A stretch of 35,353 nucleotides of DNA from an uncultured Collinsella sp. (GCA_900541725.1 UQLB01000021.1:1-35353), one strand, 5' to 3'. Shown: positions 7,801 to 14,881, counted from the first letter of the stretch. The notes: generated by a model not told the origin, from the letters alone. A program made the numbers and translations.

Positions 7801-10800
7801 GCGTGTACGGTCTTGGCGAGGGCGACGAGTACGCGGTGCAGGAGCTGACCGGCGCAGACAAGATGTCCGCGGGCTATAAGCTGACCGGCCGCAAGCAGGG
7901 TACCACGAATCTGACCGGCGCAGGCGATAGTATCACCGGTGAGATCGAGAAGCAAAAACCCGACGGCACGTTGGCCGAAGCCAACAAGCTGGTGTTCACA
8001 AACACCTACAAGGCGGAAGCTAGCGACGAACTGACCCCGCAGGTAACGAAGAAGGTCTCCGGTGTTGAGAGCACGGAGAAGGCGTTCTCGTTCACGCTGA
8101 CCGCCACGGAAGAGACGCAGAAGCAGATCGATGATGATGACCTCAAAGTCTCGGATGCTCTGGCGGGCAATGAGCATGCCGAGTCCAAGGCCACGAGTGG
8201 CAAGATCATCAAGGACAAGGGCCAGACGGTCGACTTCTCCGGCATGAAGTTCAACAAGGCCGGTACGTACACGTTCACGCTCACCGAGGCGCACGACGCC
8301 GACGACGACGCGGCGGCGGACGGCGTGCAGAACTCCGGCTGGACGATGGACGCCTCGACCTATACCGTCACGGTGAGGGTCGAGGATAAGAACGCCAAGC
8401 TGACTGTCACAGGCGTGACGGTGGAGAAGAGCGGCGATGACAAGCGCGAGACGCTTGAGGTCAAGAACGGCAAGGTGAACCTCGCCACCTTCAACAACAG
8501 CTATGCTGCGAAGGGTTCCGTGACCCTGGCGGCGAAGAAGCAATTTACGGGCGGCACCCTTGAGAACCAGCAGTTCTCATTCCAGGTGAAGGAGGGCGAT
8601 AAGGTTGTCGCCGAAGAAAAGAACGATGCCAATGGCGACATCACCTTCCCGGCCATTGATTACACCGAGGCTGGTGAGCACGACTACGCCATCAAGGAGG
8701 TCGAAGGCACCGACCCGACTATCGTTTACGATGGCAAGACGGTGAAAGTGCACGTTAGCGTCACCGATAACAAGAACGGCACGCTGAGCGCGGCCGCCAC
8801 CTACGACGGCGAGAAGGCCGTGCCGACCTTCACCAACTCGAAGCCGACGGCCGACGCCACTATCGAGGCGACGAAGATCCTCAAGGGCAAGGACCTGACG
8901 GCTGGTGCGTTCACTTTCGGCCTATATCAAGGCGACACGACTACGGTTGATCCCATCCAGACTGTCCAGAACGACAAGGACGGCAAGATTAAGCTCATCC
9001 TCACCGGTCTGACCATAGGCGAGTACGACTACACGCTCAAGGAGGTCGCTGACAGCGATTCGACCATCACCTACGATTCCACGGCGGTGAAGGTCCACGT
9101 CTCGGTGAAGGCGGACGGTGACAAGGCAAAGGCGACTGTCACCTATGACGACAAGAATGATGCCCCGACCTTCACTAACAAGTATCAGCCTGCCGAGACC
9201 TTGGCTACACTCACGGCGAAGAAATCGTACGTGAAGTCCGACAACACGCAGGCCACGCTCAAGGGCGGCGAGTTCACCTTCGACCTGTACGAGGGTGATC
9301 TGACGGCTGAGCAGCTGAAGGGCAAGCAGCCCATCCAGACCGCTAAGAACGGCGAGGACGGCACCGTTACCTTCCCGGCCATCAACTACACCAAGGCCGG
9401 CGAGTACAAATACACTATCGTGGAGCAGAAGGGCGACCTGTCCCACGTGGTCTACGACGATGCGGTTCACCACGCCGTGGTGAAGGTCGTGGACAACGCC
9501 GGCCAGTTGGAGGCGAGCGTCACCTACGATGACGGCAAGACGGTCGCCCCCACCTTCACGAACACCTACACCGCAAAGGGATCCGTGGAGCTGACGGCGA
9601 CCAAGATCGTTGCGGTCGCGCCGGGCTTCACGCACGACACCAAGCTGAAGGGCGGCGAATACACGTTCGAGCTGAAGGACGCCGACGGCAAGGTGCTCGG
9701 CACCACGACGAACAAGGCCGATGGCACGGTGAAGTTCACGCGCAAGTTCACGCTCTCCAACCTGGGCGGCGCTGCGAGCAAGGACTTCACCTACACCATC
9801 GCGGAGCAGCCGGGCGCGGAGCCGGGCATGGTCTATGACAGCCATCCCCTCACCTATACGGTGACGGTCACGGACGGCGGGAACGGAGCACTGAATGCGA
9901 AGGCGATCGTGACGAGCGCATCCGGCTCGGATACCTTCACCAACACCTACCAGCCGGCCGCGACCGGCCTGGCCCTCGGTGCGCAGAAGAGCTATGTGAA
10001 GAAGGACGACAACACGCCGATCGTCCCCAAGTGCGGCGAGTTCACCTTCGATGTGTACGAGGGCAACCTGACGGCTGAGCAGCTGAAGGGCAAGCAGCCC
10101 ATCCAGACCGCTGAGAACGGCGAGGACGGAAGCGTCAGCTTCGACGCCTTCTCCTACGCGAAGCCGGGTACTCACGAGTACACCATCGTGGAGCGGAAGG
10201 GCGACCTGGCCTACGTGACCTACGACGATACGGTGCACCACGCCGTGGTGAAGGTCGTGGACAACGCCGGCGCGCTGCGGGCGAGCGTTGCCTACGACGG
10301 CAAGGACGCCACGAAGCCCACCTTCACCAACGCCTACAAGGCACAGGCGACGGTCTCCGGCGCGATCGCCCTCACCAAGAGCGTTGACGTGCACGGCGGC
10401 AGCTACCAGATGAAGGCGGGAGACTTCGCCTTCGAGCTGGTGGGGTCTGACGGCTCGGTGATCCAGACCCAGAAGAACGACGCCGACGGCAAGGTTGCCT
10501 TCGACGAGCTGACCTTCGACCATGCGGGCACCTTTATCTACACGGTCCGCGAGGTGCAGCCGACGGACGACGCGCCGGGCGTGCCGGGCGTGACCTACAC
10601 CGGCAAGACGTACATCCTGACCTACGTGGTGAAGGACAACAACGACGGCAAGCTGGTGGTGGAGAGCTCCACGGTGATGCCGAGCGAGGGTACCGAGAAC
10701 GGCGTCACCCCCAACACCATGACGTTTACGAACAGCTACCAGCCGGGCCAGACCTCCTACCAGATCTCTGGCACCAAGGTGCTTGAGAATGCCGACCCGT

Positions 10801-11990
10801 CCACCACGCGGACGCCCGCCGATGGCGAGTTCACGTTCGCGCTGATTGACGTGGCCACGGGGCAGGAGATCGACCGGACCAAGAACGTGGGTAAGGCGTT
10901 TACCTTCAAGGCCATCTCGTACACTGCGACTGGTTCGCATGCGTACCAGGTGAAGGAGGTTGCGGGCCAAGATGGCACCATCACTTACAGCGATGCGGTG
11001 TTGGATGTGACGGTGAGCGTGACCGACGACGGCAGCGGCCAGCTGACCGCGACGGCGAACAAGACGGCTGCGGATCTGACCTTCACCAACATCTACACGC
11101 CGACGGCAACGACGGCGACGATTACCGGAACGAAGGCTCTGACCGGCCGCGACTTGGCCGAGGGTGAGTTCTCCTTCGACCTGAAGGACGCCGACGGTAA
11201 CGTGGTGCAGACGGTGCAGAACGGCGCCGACGGCACGTTTGGCTTCGCGCCGCTGCAGCTGGACAAGGTGGGGACGTACGTCTACACCGTGTCCGAGCGG
11301 GCAGGGGCGACGGCGAACGGCGTCACCTACGACACGACGGTCTTTACCGCGACGGTGACGGTGACGGAGAATGCGGAGACGCACGCGCTGGAGGCGCAGG
11401 TTGCCTACAGCAAGGGCGGCAAGGCCGCGGATGCGGTGGCATTCAGCAACAGCTACGCGCCGGCCGCGACTGAGGTGAAGCTGGGGGCCTCCAAGGTGCT
11501 GAGCGGCGAAGACCTTAAGGAAGGGCAGTTCTCCTTCCAGCTGAAGGATGCCGACGGCAAGGTGCTGCAGACCGCCAAGAACGCGGCGGACGGCACGGTG
11601 GGCTTCGAGGCGATCTCGTACGACAAGCCCGGGACGTACGCCTACAGCATCTCCGAGGTGGACGACGGTCAGAAGAACGTGACGTACGACGCGGCCGAGC
11701 ACCGGGTAACGGTGACGGTGACGGACGACGGTGCGGGCCATCTGGTGGCGACGGTAACCTATGACGGCGACGTGGCGCCGGTGTTCAAGAACACGTACAC
11801 GCCGCCGACCACCCCGCCAGTCAACCCGCCGACGAATCCTCCGAGCAAGCCGCCGGTGCCGAAGGAGGAGAAGCCGGGTCTGCCGAACATGGGCGATACC
11901 AGCTTGTCGCCGATGGCCCTGGGTGGCATCGCGGGCGGCGCGGTGGTGCTGATCGCCGCAGGCGTAATCCTGCGGCGCCGGAACCGGTAG
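4866..11990 (+). CDS. Giant LPxTG-like surface protein with fibro-slime domain and tandem pilin-type isopeptide repeats
   Basis: Signal peptide: RRRGLRSVSP, then a hydrophobic core ending LRAEAA. A fibro-slime domain follows (nt about 5040-5915) with the DDDVWVFIDD motif. Two Cna-B/SpaA-like domains (about 5920-6190 and 6841-7125) flank an unassigned region, and another beta domain lies at about 7570-8010. Ten tandem Spy0128/FctA-type domains follow (8013-11799), then a Pro/Thr spacer, LPNMGD (nt 11880-11897), a membrane helix and RRRNR. The protein should be exported and cross-linked to the wall by a sortase, acting as an adhesin or as the backbone/tip of a pilus. Length is 2,374 residues from the ATG at 4866, where only a weak GGTGG lies upstream. 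The open frame extends back to TTG 4794, and with nine G the natural start would be 4754. No sortase or second pilin gene is in the window. Confidence 0.88.
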   Translation: MSYGRRRGLRSVSPYAIVLALAIALTASFFLPLRAEAAISDHTVPTISPSGTTINLFDYWVNPDNHLSVSGNGGINKNHRFQFKDQGASEELNQYTGGSRVRTGIVNDVLAGGYPKLTDRWEGESLGYLFDSSVQTGKISHMGVTGLLQAKGGYYEYDSSRNYAAYNANKNAFDVYNAAGVMQAGAGPHSVGQFFPFDAADEVFKEEDGKLVPNGITSQNNGPLNHYFGLSMSSRFVQPKDGKANADKPMTFEFAGDDDVWVFIDDVLVGDIGGIHTSADLTINFQTGDISVNNSANGTLKSKFQDAGRDISGFNGNTFAGGTNHTLKFFYLERGATDSNMRLKFNLVTVPESDIIKFDQDGKFVQSAEFALYKTDENFTDTTNDKNALLGSGTTDEAGHLTLTNDVDNGVINFDDLYEDSGSKYYLLKETRVPEGYRSSLTATDGSMQLEYVPTSDKDAAGGVIINRGGMDADSAVWQTGAFAGAKETITAPSTVYKANDDQTISDKTVGLDSGILFAVVLKRDKSASTDIKDQNNWYAVSGDPSTGAGYTLAKESSMDGAIKAAKKDLHAFTLNTSGQYQVEIPYLPGDISSYYYMLSGDARKDAEYAVAIYHTTASSIANANTDNTVHVFSDDLPSGEKNFQRQFATRLLVTNIQNRLFVQKTDTEGKPVDGAKFGLYKADQVKMDANGKVMLNGEQTPFDTLTTGLVGNPVPLEGAGIFPNTSDGNRPLVKGTYFLKEVSAPKGFLLNDTLTKVIVDDYGVHVDAGTADDGVSTFVGPGALMKSLGQFGAEGDIDNTLTWIKGQRQTSDGTLDGNDNLSWNNDAKGGEDEVHLKYGANGRVYQYGPTEEGKPYRLETETGWIRMGITQDVPGDTNAKGARANLDDMNLNALFTGATCVRVANEREASLEVTKKVALPDGLTGNKDAEFTFKFTVPEGKTYKAAVFKNAGAGKQAGDVFDLKNGDTHAIKADETIRVYGLGEGDEYAVQELTGADKMSAGYKLTGRKQGTTNLTGAGDSITGEIEKQKPDGTLAEANKLVFTNTYKAEASDELTPQVTKKVSGVESTEKAFSFTLTATEETQKQIDDDDLKVSDALAGNEHAESKATSGKIIKDKGQTVDFSGMKFNKAGTYTFTLTEAHDADDDAAADGVQNSGWTMDASTYTVTVRVEDKNAKLTVTGVTVEKSGDDKRETLEVKNGKVNLATFNNSYAAKGSVTLAAKKQFTGGTLENQQFSFQVKEGDKVVAEEKNDANGDITFPAIDYTEAGEHDYAIKEVEGTDPTIVYDGKTVKVHVSVTDNKNGTLSAAATYDGEKAVPTFTNSKPTADATIEATKILKGKDLTAGAFTFGLYQGDTTTVDPIQTVQNDKDGKIKLILTGLTIGEYDYTLKEVADSDSTITYDSTAVKVHVSVKADGDKAKATVTYDDKNDAPTFTNKYQPAETLATLTAKKSYVKSDNTQATLKGGEFTFDLYEGDLTAEQLKGKQPIQTAKNGEDGTVTFPAINYTKAGEYKYTIVEQKGDLSHVVYDDAVHHAVVKVVDNAGQLEASVTYDDGKTVAPTFTNTYTAKGSVELTATKIVAVAPGFTHDTKLKGGEYTFELKDADGKVLGTTTNKADGTVKFTRKFTLSNLGGAASKDFTYTIAEQPGAEPGMVYDSHPLTYTVTVTDGGNGALNAKAIVTSASGSDTFTNTYQPAATGLALGAQKSYVKKDDNTPIVPKCGEFTFDVYEGNLTAEQLKGKQPIQTAENGEDGSVSFDAFSYAKPGTHEYTIVERKGDLAYVTYDDTVHHAVVKVVDNAGALRASVAYDGKDATKPTFTNAYKAQATVSGAIALTKSVDVHGGSYQMKAGDFAFELVGSDGSVIQTQKNDADGKVAFDELTFDHAGTFIYTVREVQPTDDAPGVPGVTYTGKTYILTYVVKDNNDGKLVVESSTVMPSEGTENGVTPNTMTFTNSYQPGQTSYQISGTKVLENADPSTTRTPADGEFTFALIDVATGQEIDRTKNVGKAFTFKAISYTATGSHAYQVKEVAGQDGTITYSDAVLDVTVSVTDDGSGQLTATANKTAADLTFTNIYTPTATTATITGTKALTGRDLAEGEFSFDLKDADGNVVQTVQNGADGTFGFAPLQLDKVGTYVYTVSERAGATANGVTYDTTVFTATVTVTENAETHALEAQVAYSKGGKAADAVAFSNSYAPAATEVKLGASKVLSGEDLKEGQFSFQLKDADGKVLQTAKNAADGTVGFEAISYDKPGTYAYSISEVDDGQKNVTYDAAEHRVTVTVTDDGAGHLVATVTYDGDVAPVFKNTYTPPTTPPVNPPTNPPSKPPVPKEEKPGLPNMGDTSLSPMALGGIAGGAVVLIAAGVILRRRNR
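8013..11799 (+). repeat. Ten tandem Spy0128/FctA-like domains inside the surface protein
   Basis: Each unit is about 110-165 residues. It starts with a Lys-containing strand (such as GTKALTG or ASKVLSG), has a middle Y-x-(I/V/L)-x-E strand and ends in F-x-N. This is the Lys, Glu and Asn triad that forms internal isopeptide bonds in these pilin domains. Unit ends: NNSYA, TNSK, TNKYQ, TNTYT, TNTYQ, TNAYK, TNSYQ, TNIYT, SNSYA and KNTYT. Only the second lacks the final Tyr. Approximate unit borders are 8013, 8508, 8848, 9188, 9571, 9952, 10339, 10741, 11091, 11457 and 11799. Units 4 and 6 share nearly identical DNA, a sign of recent duplication or gene conversion. Confidence 0.8.
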
Positions 11991-12019
11991 CTGCGGCGGC
12001 CGAGAAGGGCTTTGATTGA

Positions 12020-12057
12020 GGGCGGGTGGTCGCAGGGCGCGGCCGCCCGCCCTTTTT
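12020..12057 (+). terminator. Intrinsic terminator of the surface-protein gene
   Basis: A 10-bp stem (GGGCGGGTGG with CCGCCCGCCC, one T-G wobble) is followed by five T. It lies 30 bp after the stop codon. Confidence 0.85.
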
Positions 12058-12190
12058 GGTGAAAGGCCATGTTAAACCGCATTTGCACGTCCGGCTCCGG
12101 ATGGAACTCGTACTCCGGCTCCATCATCTTCTTCCAGGTCTTCCTGTAGCGCCCGTCCTCGGGCTGCCCGCGCGTGAGCGGCGTCCTGTT
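12058..12190 (-). pseudogene. Possible minus-strand gene remnant, unidentified
   Basis: On the minus strand this stretch reads as protein-like sequence (such as RYRKTWKKMMEPEYEF, then HPEPDVQMRFNMAFHQ). It runs without a natural start or end into the terminator on one side and into the duplicated M20 end on the other. I do not recognise a family. It may be the debris of a gene cut by the rearrangement that brought in the surface protein, or simply an open frame by chance. Confidence 0.22.
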
Positions 12191-12251
12191 CCCGTCGCGC
12201 CTACCTCCAAGGCATCCGCTTCCTCAACGCCCTGCTCCACACGCTCTAGAA
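12191..12251 (+). repeat. Right copy of the 61-bp direct repeat (M20 gene-end fragment)
   Basis: It matches 4509-4569 at 58 of 61 bases, including the TAG stop. In the M20 frame it reads RRAYLQGIRFLNALLHTL and stop. An in-frame TGA at 12175-12177 lies 15 bp upstream, so it is a detached 3' fragment and not a gene. All three differences change the encoded residue (T to I, I to N, R to H), so this copy is no longer under coding selection. Confidence 0.85.
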
Positions 12252-12253
12252 AT

Positions 12254-12331
12254 CCGGAAAAGCTGCACGAAGCGGCCATCTGGACCCGGAAAAGCTGCAA
12301 ATCTAGGCCAACTACACCCGGAAAAGCTGCA
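12254..12331 (+). repeat. Three short direct repeats spaced exactly 32 bp
   Basis: CCGGAAAAGCTGCA occurs at 12254, 12286 and 12318. The first two intervals also share GGCCA-n-CT-nn-AC, so these are decayed 32-bp tandem units. The array ends just before the truncated DUF4143 ATPase frame. It has too few, too short and non-palindromic repeats to be a CRISPR array. Its function is unknown. Confidence 0.7.
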
Positions 12332-12346
12332 AACCGCAGGTGAAGG

Positions 12347-12976
12347 ATGGTGCGTAGTGTGTACGCGCAAGCCTCCGAGCGCGTGCGTGCGCGGGCGTGC
12401 TTTGAATCGTTGCCGCGCCAGCTCGCAAAGGAGAATACGAAGTTCCAGTATTCCGTGGTCGAGAACAGGGGAACGGCGCGCAAATTTGGCTCGTCCGTGG
12501 ATTGGCTCGTGGGAGCAGGTATGGTGCGACGGTGCCAGTCGGTGAGCGCCGCCCAATTCCCTCTTGCCGCCTATGAAGACGGGACGAAGTTTCGCCTCTA
12601 TGCTGCCGATACGGGCGTGCTCATGGCCATGTACGGCTTCGAAATGCTGGAGGCGGTGGTGAACAACAAGCTCGCGGGTCCCATGAAGGGTGGCCTCTAC
12701 GAGAACCTGGTCGCCTGCATGCTTGCGGCGCGGGGTGTGGCTCTGCGTTATTGGCGGTCGCAGAAGGGCGATAGGGAAATAGAGTTTCTCGTCGACTCGC
12801 CCGACGCGAGCGTTGTGCCCATTGAGGTGAAGGCCTCGCGCGGATCTACGGTATCGCTCAACGACATGCTCGAGCGGCAGGACGTGAACCTTGGGTACAA
12901 GCTGATAGACGGTAACGTCGGCCGAGACGGCAAAAAGGTGACACTTCCGCTATATATGGCCATGTTCTTGAAGTAG
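12347..12976 (+). pseudogene. C-terminal half of an AAA/DUF4143 ATPase (5'-truncated)
   Basis: The 209 residues match the second half of the common AAA_14/DUF4143 ATP-binding proteins. They include ACFESLPRQLAKENTKFQYS, the winged-helix-like VDWLVGAGMVRRC, KFRLYAADTGVLMAMYG, GGLYENLVACML and a nuclease-like end LRYWRSQKGDREIEFLVDS...VPIEVKAS. The family is normally 380-450 residues, with a Walker A/B domain first. That part is absent, and a TGA (12341-12343) lies in frame just before the ATG. The gene lost its front in the rearrangement next to the 32-bp repeats. The intact family is of uncertain function and often occurs in variable islands. A translated stand-alone C-terminal product cannot be excluded. 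Confidence 0.75.
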
Positions 12977-12997
12977 AGCCTTGCGTTGGCGGACTGA

Positions 12998-13012
12998 CCC
13001 TTTGTCACATTC
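12998..13012 (-). repeat. Right arm of the 15-bp inverted repeat
   Basis: CCCTTTGTCACATTC is the exact reverse complement of 4567-4581. With that arm it brackets the surface-protein gene and the truncated ATPase. The following 195 bp up to prfA hold two short inverted repeats (GCAGG-TATG-CCTGC at 13027-13040, and GTATGGG paired with CCCATAC further on) and no gene. Confidence 0.6.
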
Positions 13013-13207
13013 CGTGCGGGTTATATGCAGGTATGCCTGCGCACGCTATCATGTATGGGTTAGACCGCAACTATGTACCCCATACGCGAAGGGATGCGCA
13101 TGTATCTGAAGATCGACATGTTCTAGCTGGGCTTACCCCCGCAGTGGCGCCGCGCGCCCCATTAACTCTGCCGATTTTCGCCTTCACGCACATAAAGGAG
13201 TCCCGCC

Positions 13208-14275
13208 ATGCGCGACAAGCTCGAAAAGATCATCAAGGCCTACGAGGAGCTCGAGAAGAAGCTTTCCGACCCGGCCGTTGCCTCCGACATCAAGGAGTTC
13301 ACGCGTCTCAACAAGGAGTACGCACACCAGTCCGACCTCATCGCTGCCTCGCGTGAGTACATCGGCGCGCTCGATGACATCGAGGCCGCCAAGGAGATGC
13401 TCCGCGACACCAGCGATGCGGACGAGAAGGAGATGCTCCAGATGGACATCTCCGAGAACGAGGAAAAGCTCCCGCAGCTCGAGGAAGATATCAAGTACAT
13501 GCTCATCCCGAGCGATCCCAACGACGACAAGAACACCATTGTCGAGATCCGCTCCGCCGCCGGTGGCGACGAGGCTGCCATCTTTGCCGGCGATCTGTAC
13601 AAGATGTACCAGCGCTTCTGCGAGTCGCGCGGCTGGAAGACCACGGTGCTCGATTCCAGCCCCAGCGAGGCTGGCGGCTTTAAGTCCATCGAGTTCAAGG
13701 TCGAGGGCGACCGCGTCTACTCCGTCATGAAGTACGAGTCCGGCGTGCACCGCGTCCAGCGTGTCCCCAAGACCGAGTCCCAGGGCCGTATCCAGACTTC
13801 CACGGCTACCGTCGCCGTGCTTCCCGAGGCCGAGGAGATCGACGTCCAGATTAACCAGTCCGATCTGCGCATCGACACCTACTGCGCTTCCGGCCCTGGC
13901 GGTCAGTGCGTTAACACCACCTACTCTGCCGTGCGCATCACCCACCTGCCCACCAACACCGTGGTGCAGTCGCAGGAGCAGCGCTCCCAGATTCAGAATC
14001 GCGAGGTCTGCATGCAGATGCTGCGCGCCCGTCTGTACGAGATGGAGCTCGAGAAGCAGCAGGCCGAGCTCGGCGCCGAGCGTCAGAGCCAGATCGGCCA
14101 CGGCAACCGTTCCGAGAAGATTCGTACCTACAACCAGCCCCAGGATCGCGTGACCGATCACCGCATCGGCTTCAACTCCACCTACAACGGCGTGCTTCTG
14201 GGCGACCAGCTCGGCACCGTCATCGAGGCCCTCGCCGCCGCCGAGCGAGCCGAGAAGCTGGCACAGGCCGTTTAG
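13208..14275 (+). CDS. prfA: Peptide chain release factor 1
   Basis: RF1 recognises UAA and UAG in the ribosomal A site and triggers peptide release. The 355 residues are normal for the family. Visible are the stop-codon-reading Pro-x-Thr element as PKT (187-189) in HRVQRVPKTESQGRI, and the catalytic GGQ (231-233) in SGPGGQCVNTTYSAVRITHLPT. RF2 would carry SPF instead. An AAGGAG site precedes the ATG. PrmC, which methylates the GGQ glutamine, is encoded next, as is common. Here the two genes are separated by 653 bp of repeat-rich DNA, and accessory debris lies upstream. Confidence 0.96.
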   Translation: MRDKLEKIIKAYEELEKKLSDPAVASDIKEFTRLNKEYAHQSDLIAASREYIGALDDIEAAKEMLRDTSDADEKEMLQMDISENEEKLPQLEEDIKYMLIPSDPNDDKNTIVEIRSAAGGDEAAIFAGDLYKMYQRFCESRGWKTTVLDSSPSEAGGFKSIEFKVEGDRVYSVMKYESGVHRVQRVPKTESQGRIQTSTATVAVLPEAEEIDVQINQSDLRIDTYCASGPGGQCVNTTYSAVRITHLPTNTVVQSQEQRSQIQNREVCMQMLRARLYEMELEKQQAELGAERQSQIGHGNRSEKIRTYNQPQDRVTDHRIGFNSTYNGVLLGDQLGTVIEALAAAERAEKLAQAV

Positions 14276-14537
14276 GTTACGCGGTTTTACCAAACCGCGT
14301 AACCCGTCGACGCTGCGCGGACCGCATTTGGACAATCTGCCGTTCAATTTCAAAGGCGCGACCAGAAGGTCAGCGCCCTTTCATTTCACGGCACCTTGCC
14401 TCAAATGCGACCCGCTCGCTGGCATTGCCAAAACATCGAGGTAGTCATTGGGTGCGGCACTTGGGGACGTTCCTTATGTGCCGGCACTTAGGGACAGTCC
14501 TTCGAGCGGCAGCACGTAAGGAGGGGTCCCAATGACT
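14275..14537 (+). repeat. Composite intergenic element, copy A
   Basis: In order: a perfect 13-bp stem hairpin touching the prfA stop (14275-14304, loop TACC), the core TCGACGCTGCGC (14307-14318), and a terminator-like hairpin built on GACCAGAAGGTC. Next is GCTCGCTGGCATTG, then a 95-bp imperfect palindrome with perfect 10-bp ends, AGTCATTGGG (14443) and CCCAATGACT (to 14537). Within the palindrome, 14456-14502 matches 30769-30815 at 42 of 47 bases. The same order recurs after the LCP gene at 30538-30815. Confidence 0.7.
14352..14386 (+). terminator. Probable terminator after prfA
   Basis: The stem AAAGGCGC-GACC pairs with GGTC-A-GCGCC-C-TTT around an AGAA loop, and an imperfect T-rich tail (CATTT) follows. 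It is a weaker version of the terminator at 30604-30645, with the same GACCAGAAGGTC centre. Confidence 0.55.
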
Positions 14538-14570
14538 GCTTTTGGTAAATGGCTATATGAGTTTATTTAA
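14532..14570 (+). CDS. Possible 12-residue small ORF
   Basis: MTAFGKWLYEFI and a TAA stop follow AAGGAGG with good spacing (14518-14524). The ATG lies inside the right end of the palindromic repeat. No family is recognised. It may be a chance reading of repeat DNA, but the ribosome-binding site is one of the better ones in the window. Confidence 0.2.
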   Translation: MTAFGKWLYEFI

Positions 14571-14854
14571 TTGGACTTGAGGGCCATCGGATCGTTTGCC
14601 AGCTCAAAGGAAATAAAAACATTCGTTCACTATCAAAAACAATGCTTACATTATCGCTCAAGAAGTCGCAGGGCATTTTTCGGCGCGTTGTCCGTCAAGC
14701 GATTTGGCAAGTATCCGGTTAGATATTGGTCAGTTTTGGGGCAACCTTGCCAAAAGCTGGACGAATGCAAATCTAGACGTCGACGAATGAGCACTTTGGA
14801 CGCACCCGAAACAAATTTCTGGGCTGATTCTCGATAGTCGCCCTCAATTGTCCC
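14571..14854. other. Low-GC intergenic stretch without a supported gene
   Basis: This segment is visibly richer in A and T than its surroundings. An 88-codon frame starting with TTG at 14571 runs through it, but it has no ribosome-binding site and no recognisable motif, so I do not call it. It could be decayed foreign DNA. Confidence 0.4.
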
Positions 14855-14881
14855 TTGTCATGCGGTGCCCTCGCGTACAAT
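14855..14881 (+). promoter_or_regulatory. Probable promoter of prmC
   Basis: TTGTCA (14855-14860) and TACAAT (14876-14881) are spaced 15 bp, slightly short. The predicted start is about 40 bp before the prmC ATG. The -10 box is identical to that of the ATP synthase promoter candidate. Confidence 0.5.

Noticed and set aside
8922..11741. 939-codon open frame on the minus strand within the surface gene
   Set aside because: It is a shadow of repeated high-GC coding DNA. The plus-strand frame has clear domains, and the minus product has no recognisable family.
12254..12331. Possible CRISPR array (three repeats with 32-bp period)
   Set aside because: The repeats are only 14 bp, the spacers partly resemble each other, there are just three units and no cas genes.
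13100..13126. Short ORF MYLKIDMF upstream of prfA
   Set aside because: AAGGG lies before it, but eight codons is too little to support a gene, and nothing indicates a leader-peptide mechanism.
14571..14837. 88-codon frame after prfA
   Set aside because: TTG start, no ribosome-binding site, no recognisable motif, and it lies in AT-rich intergenic DNA.
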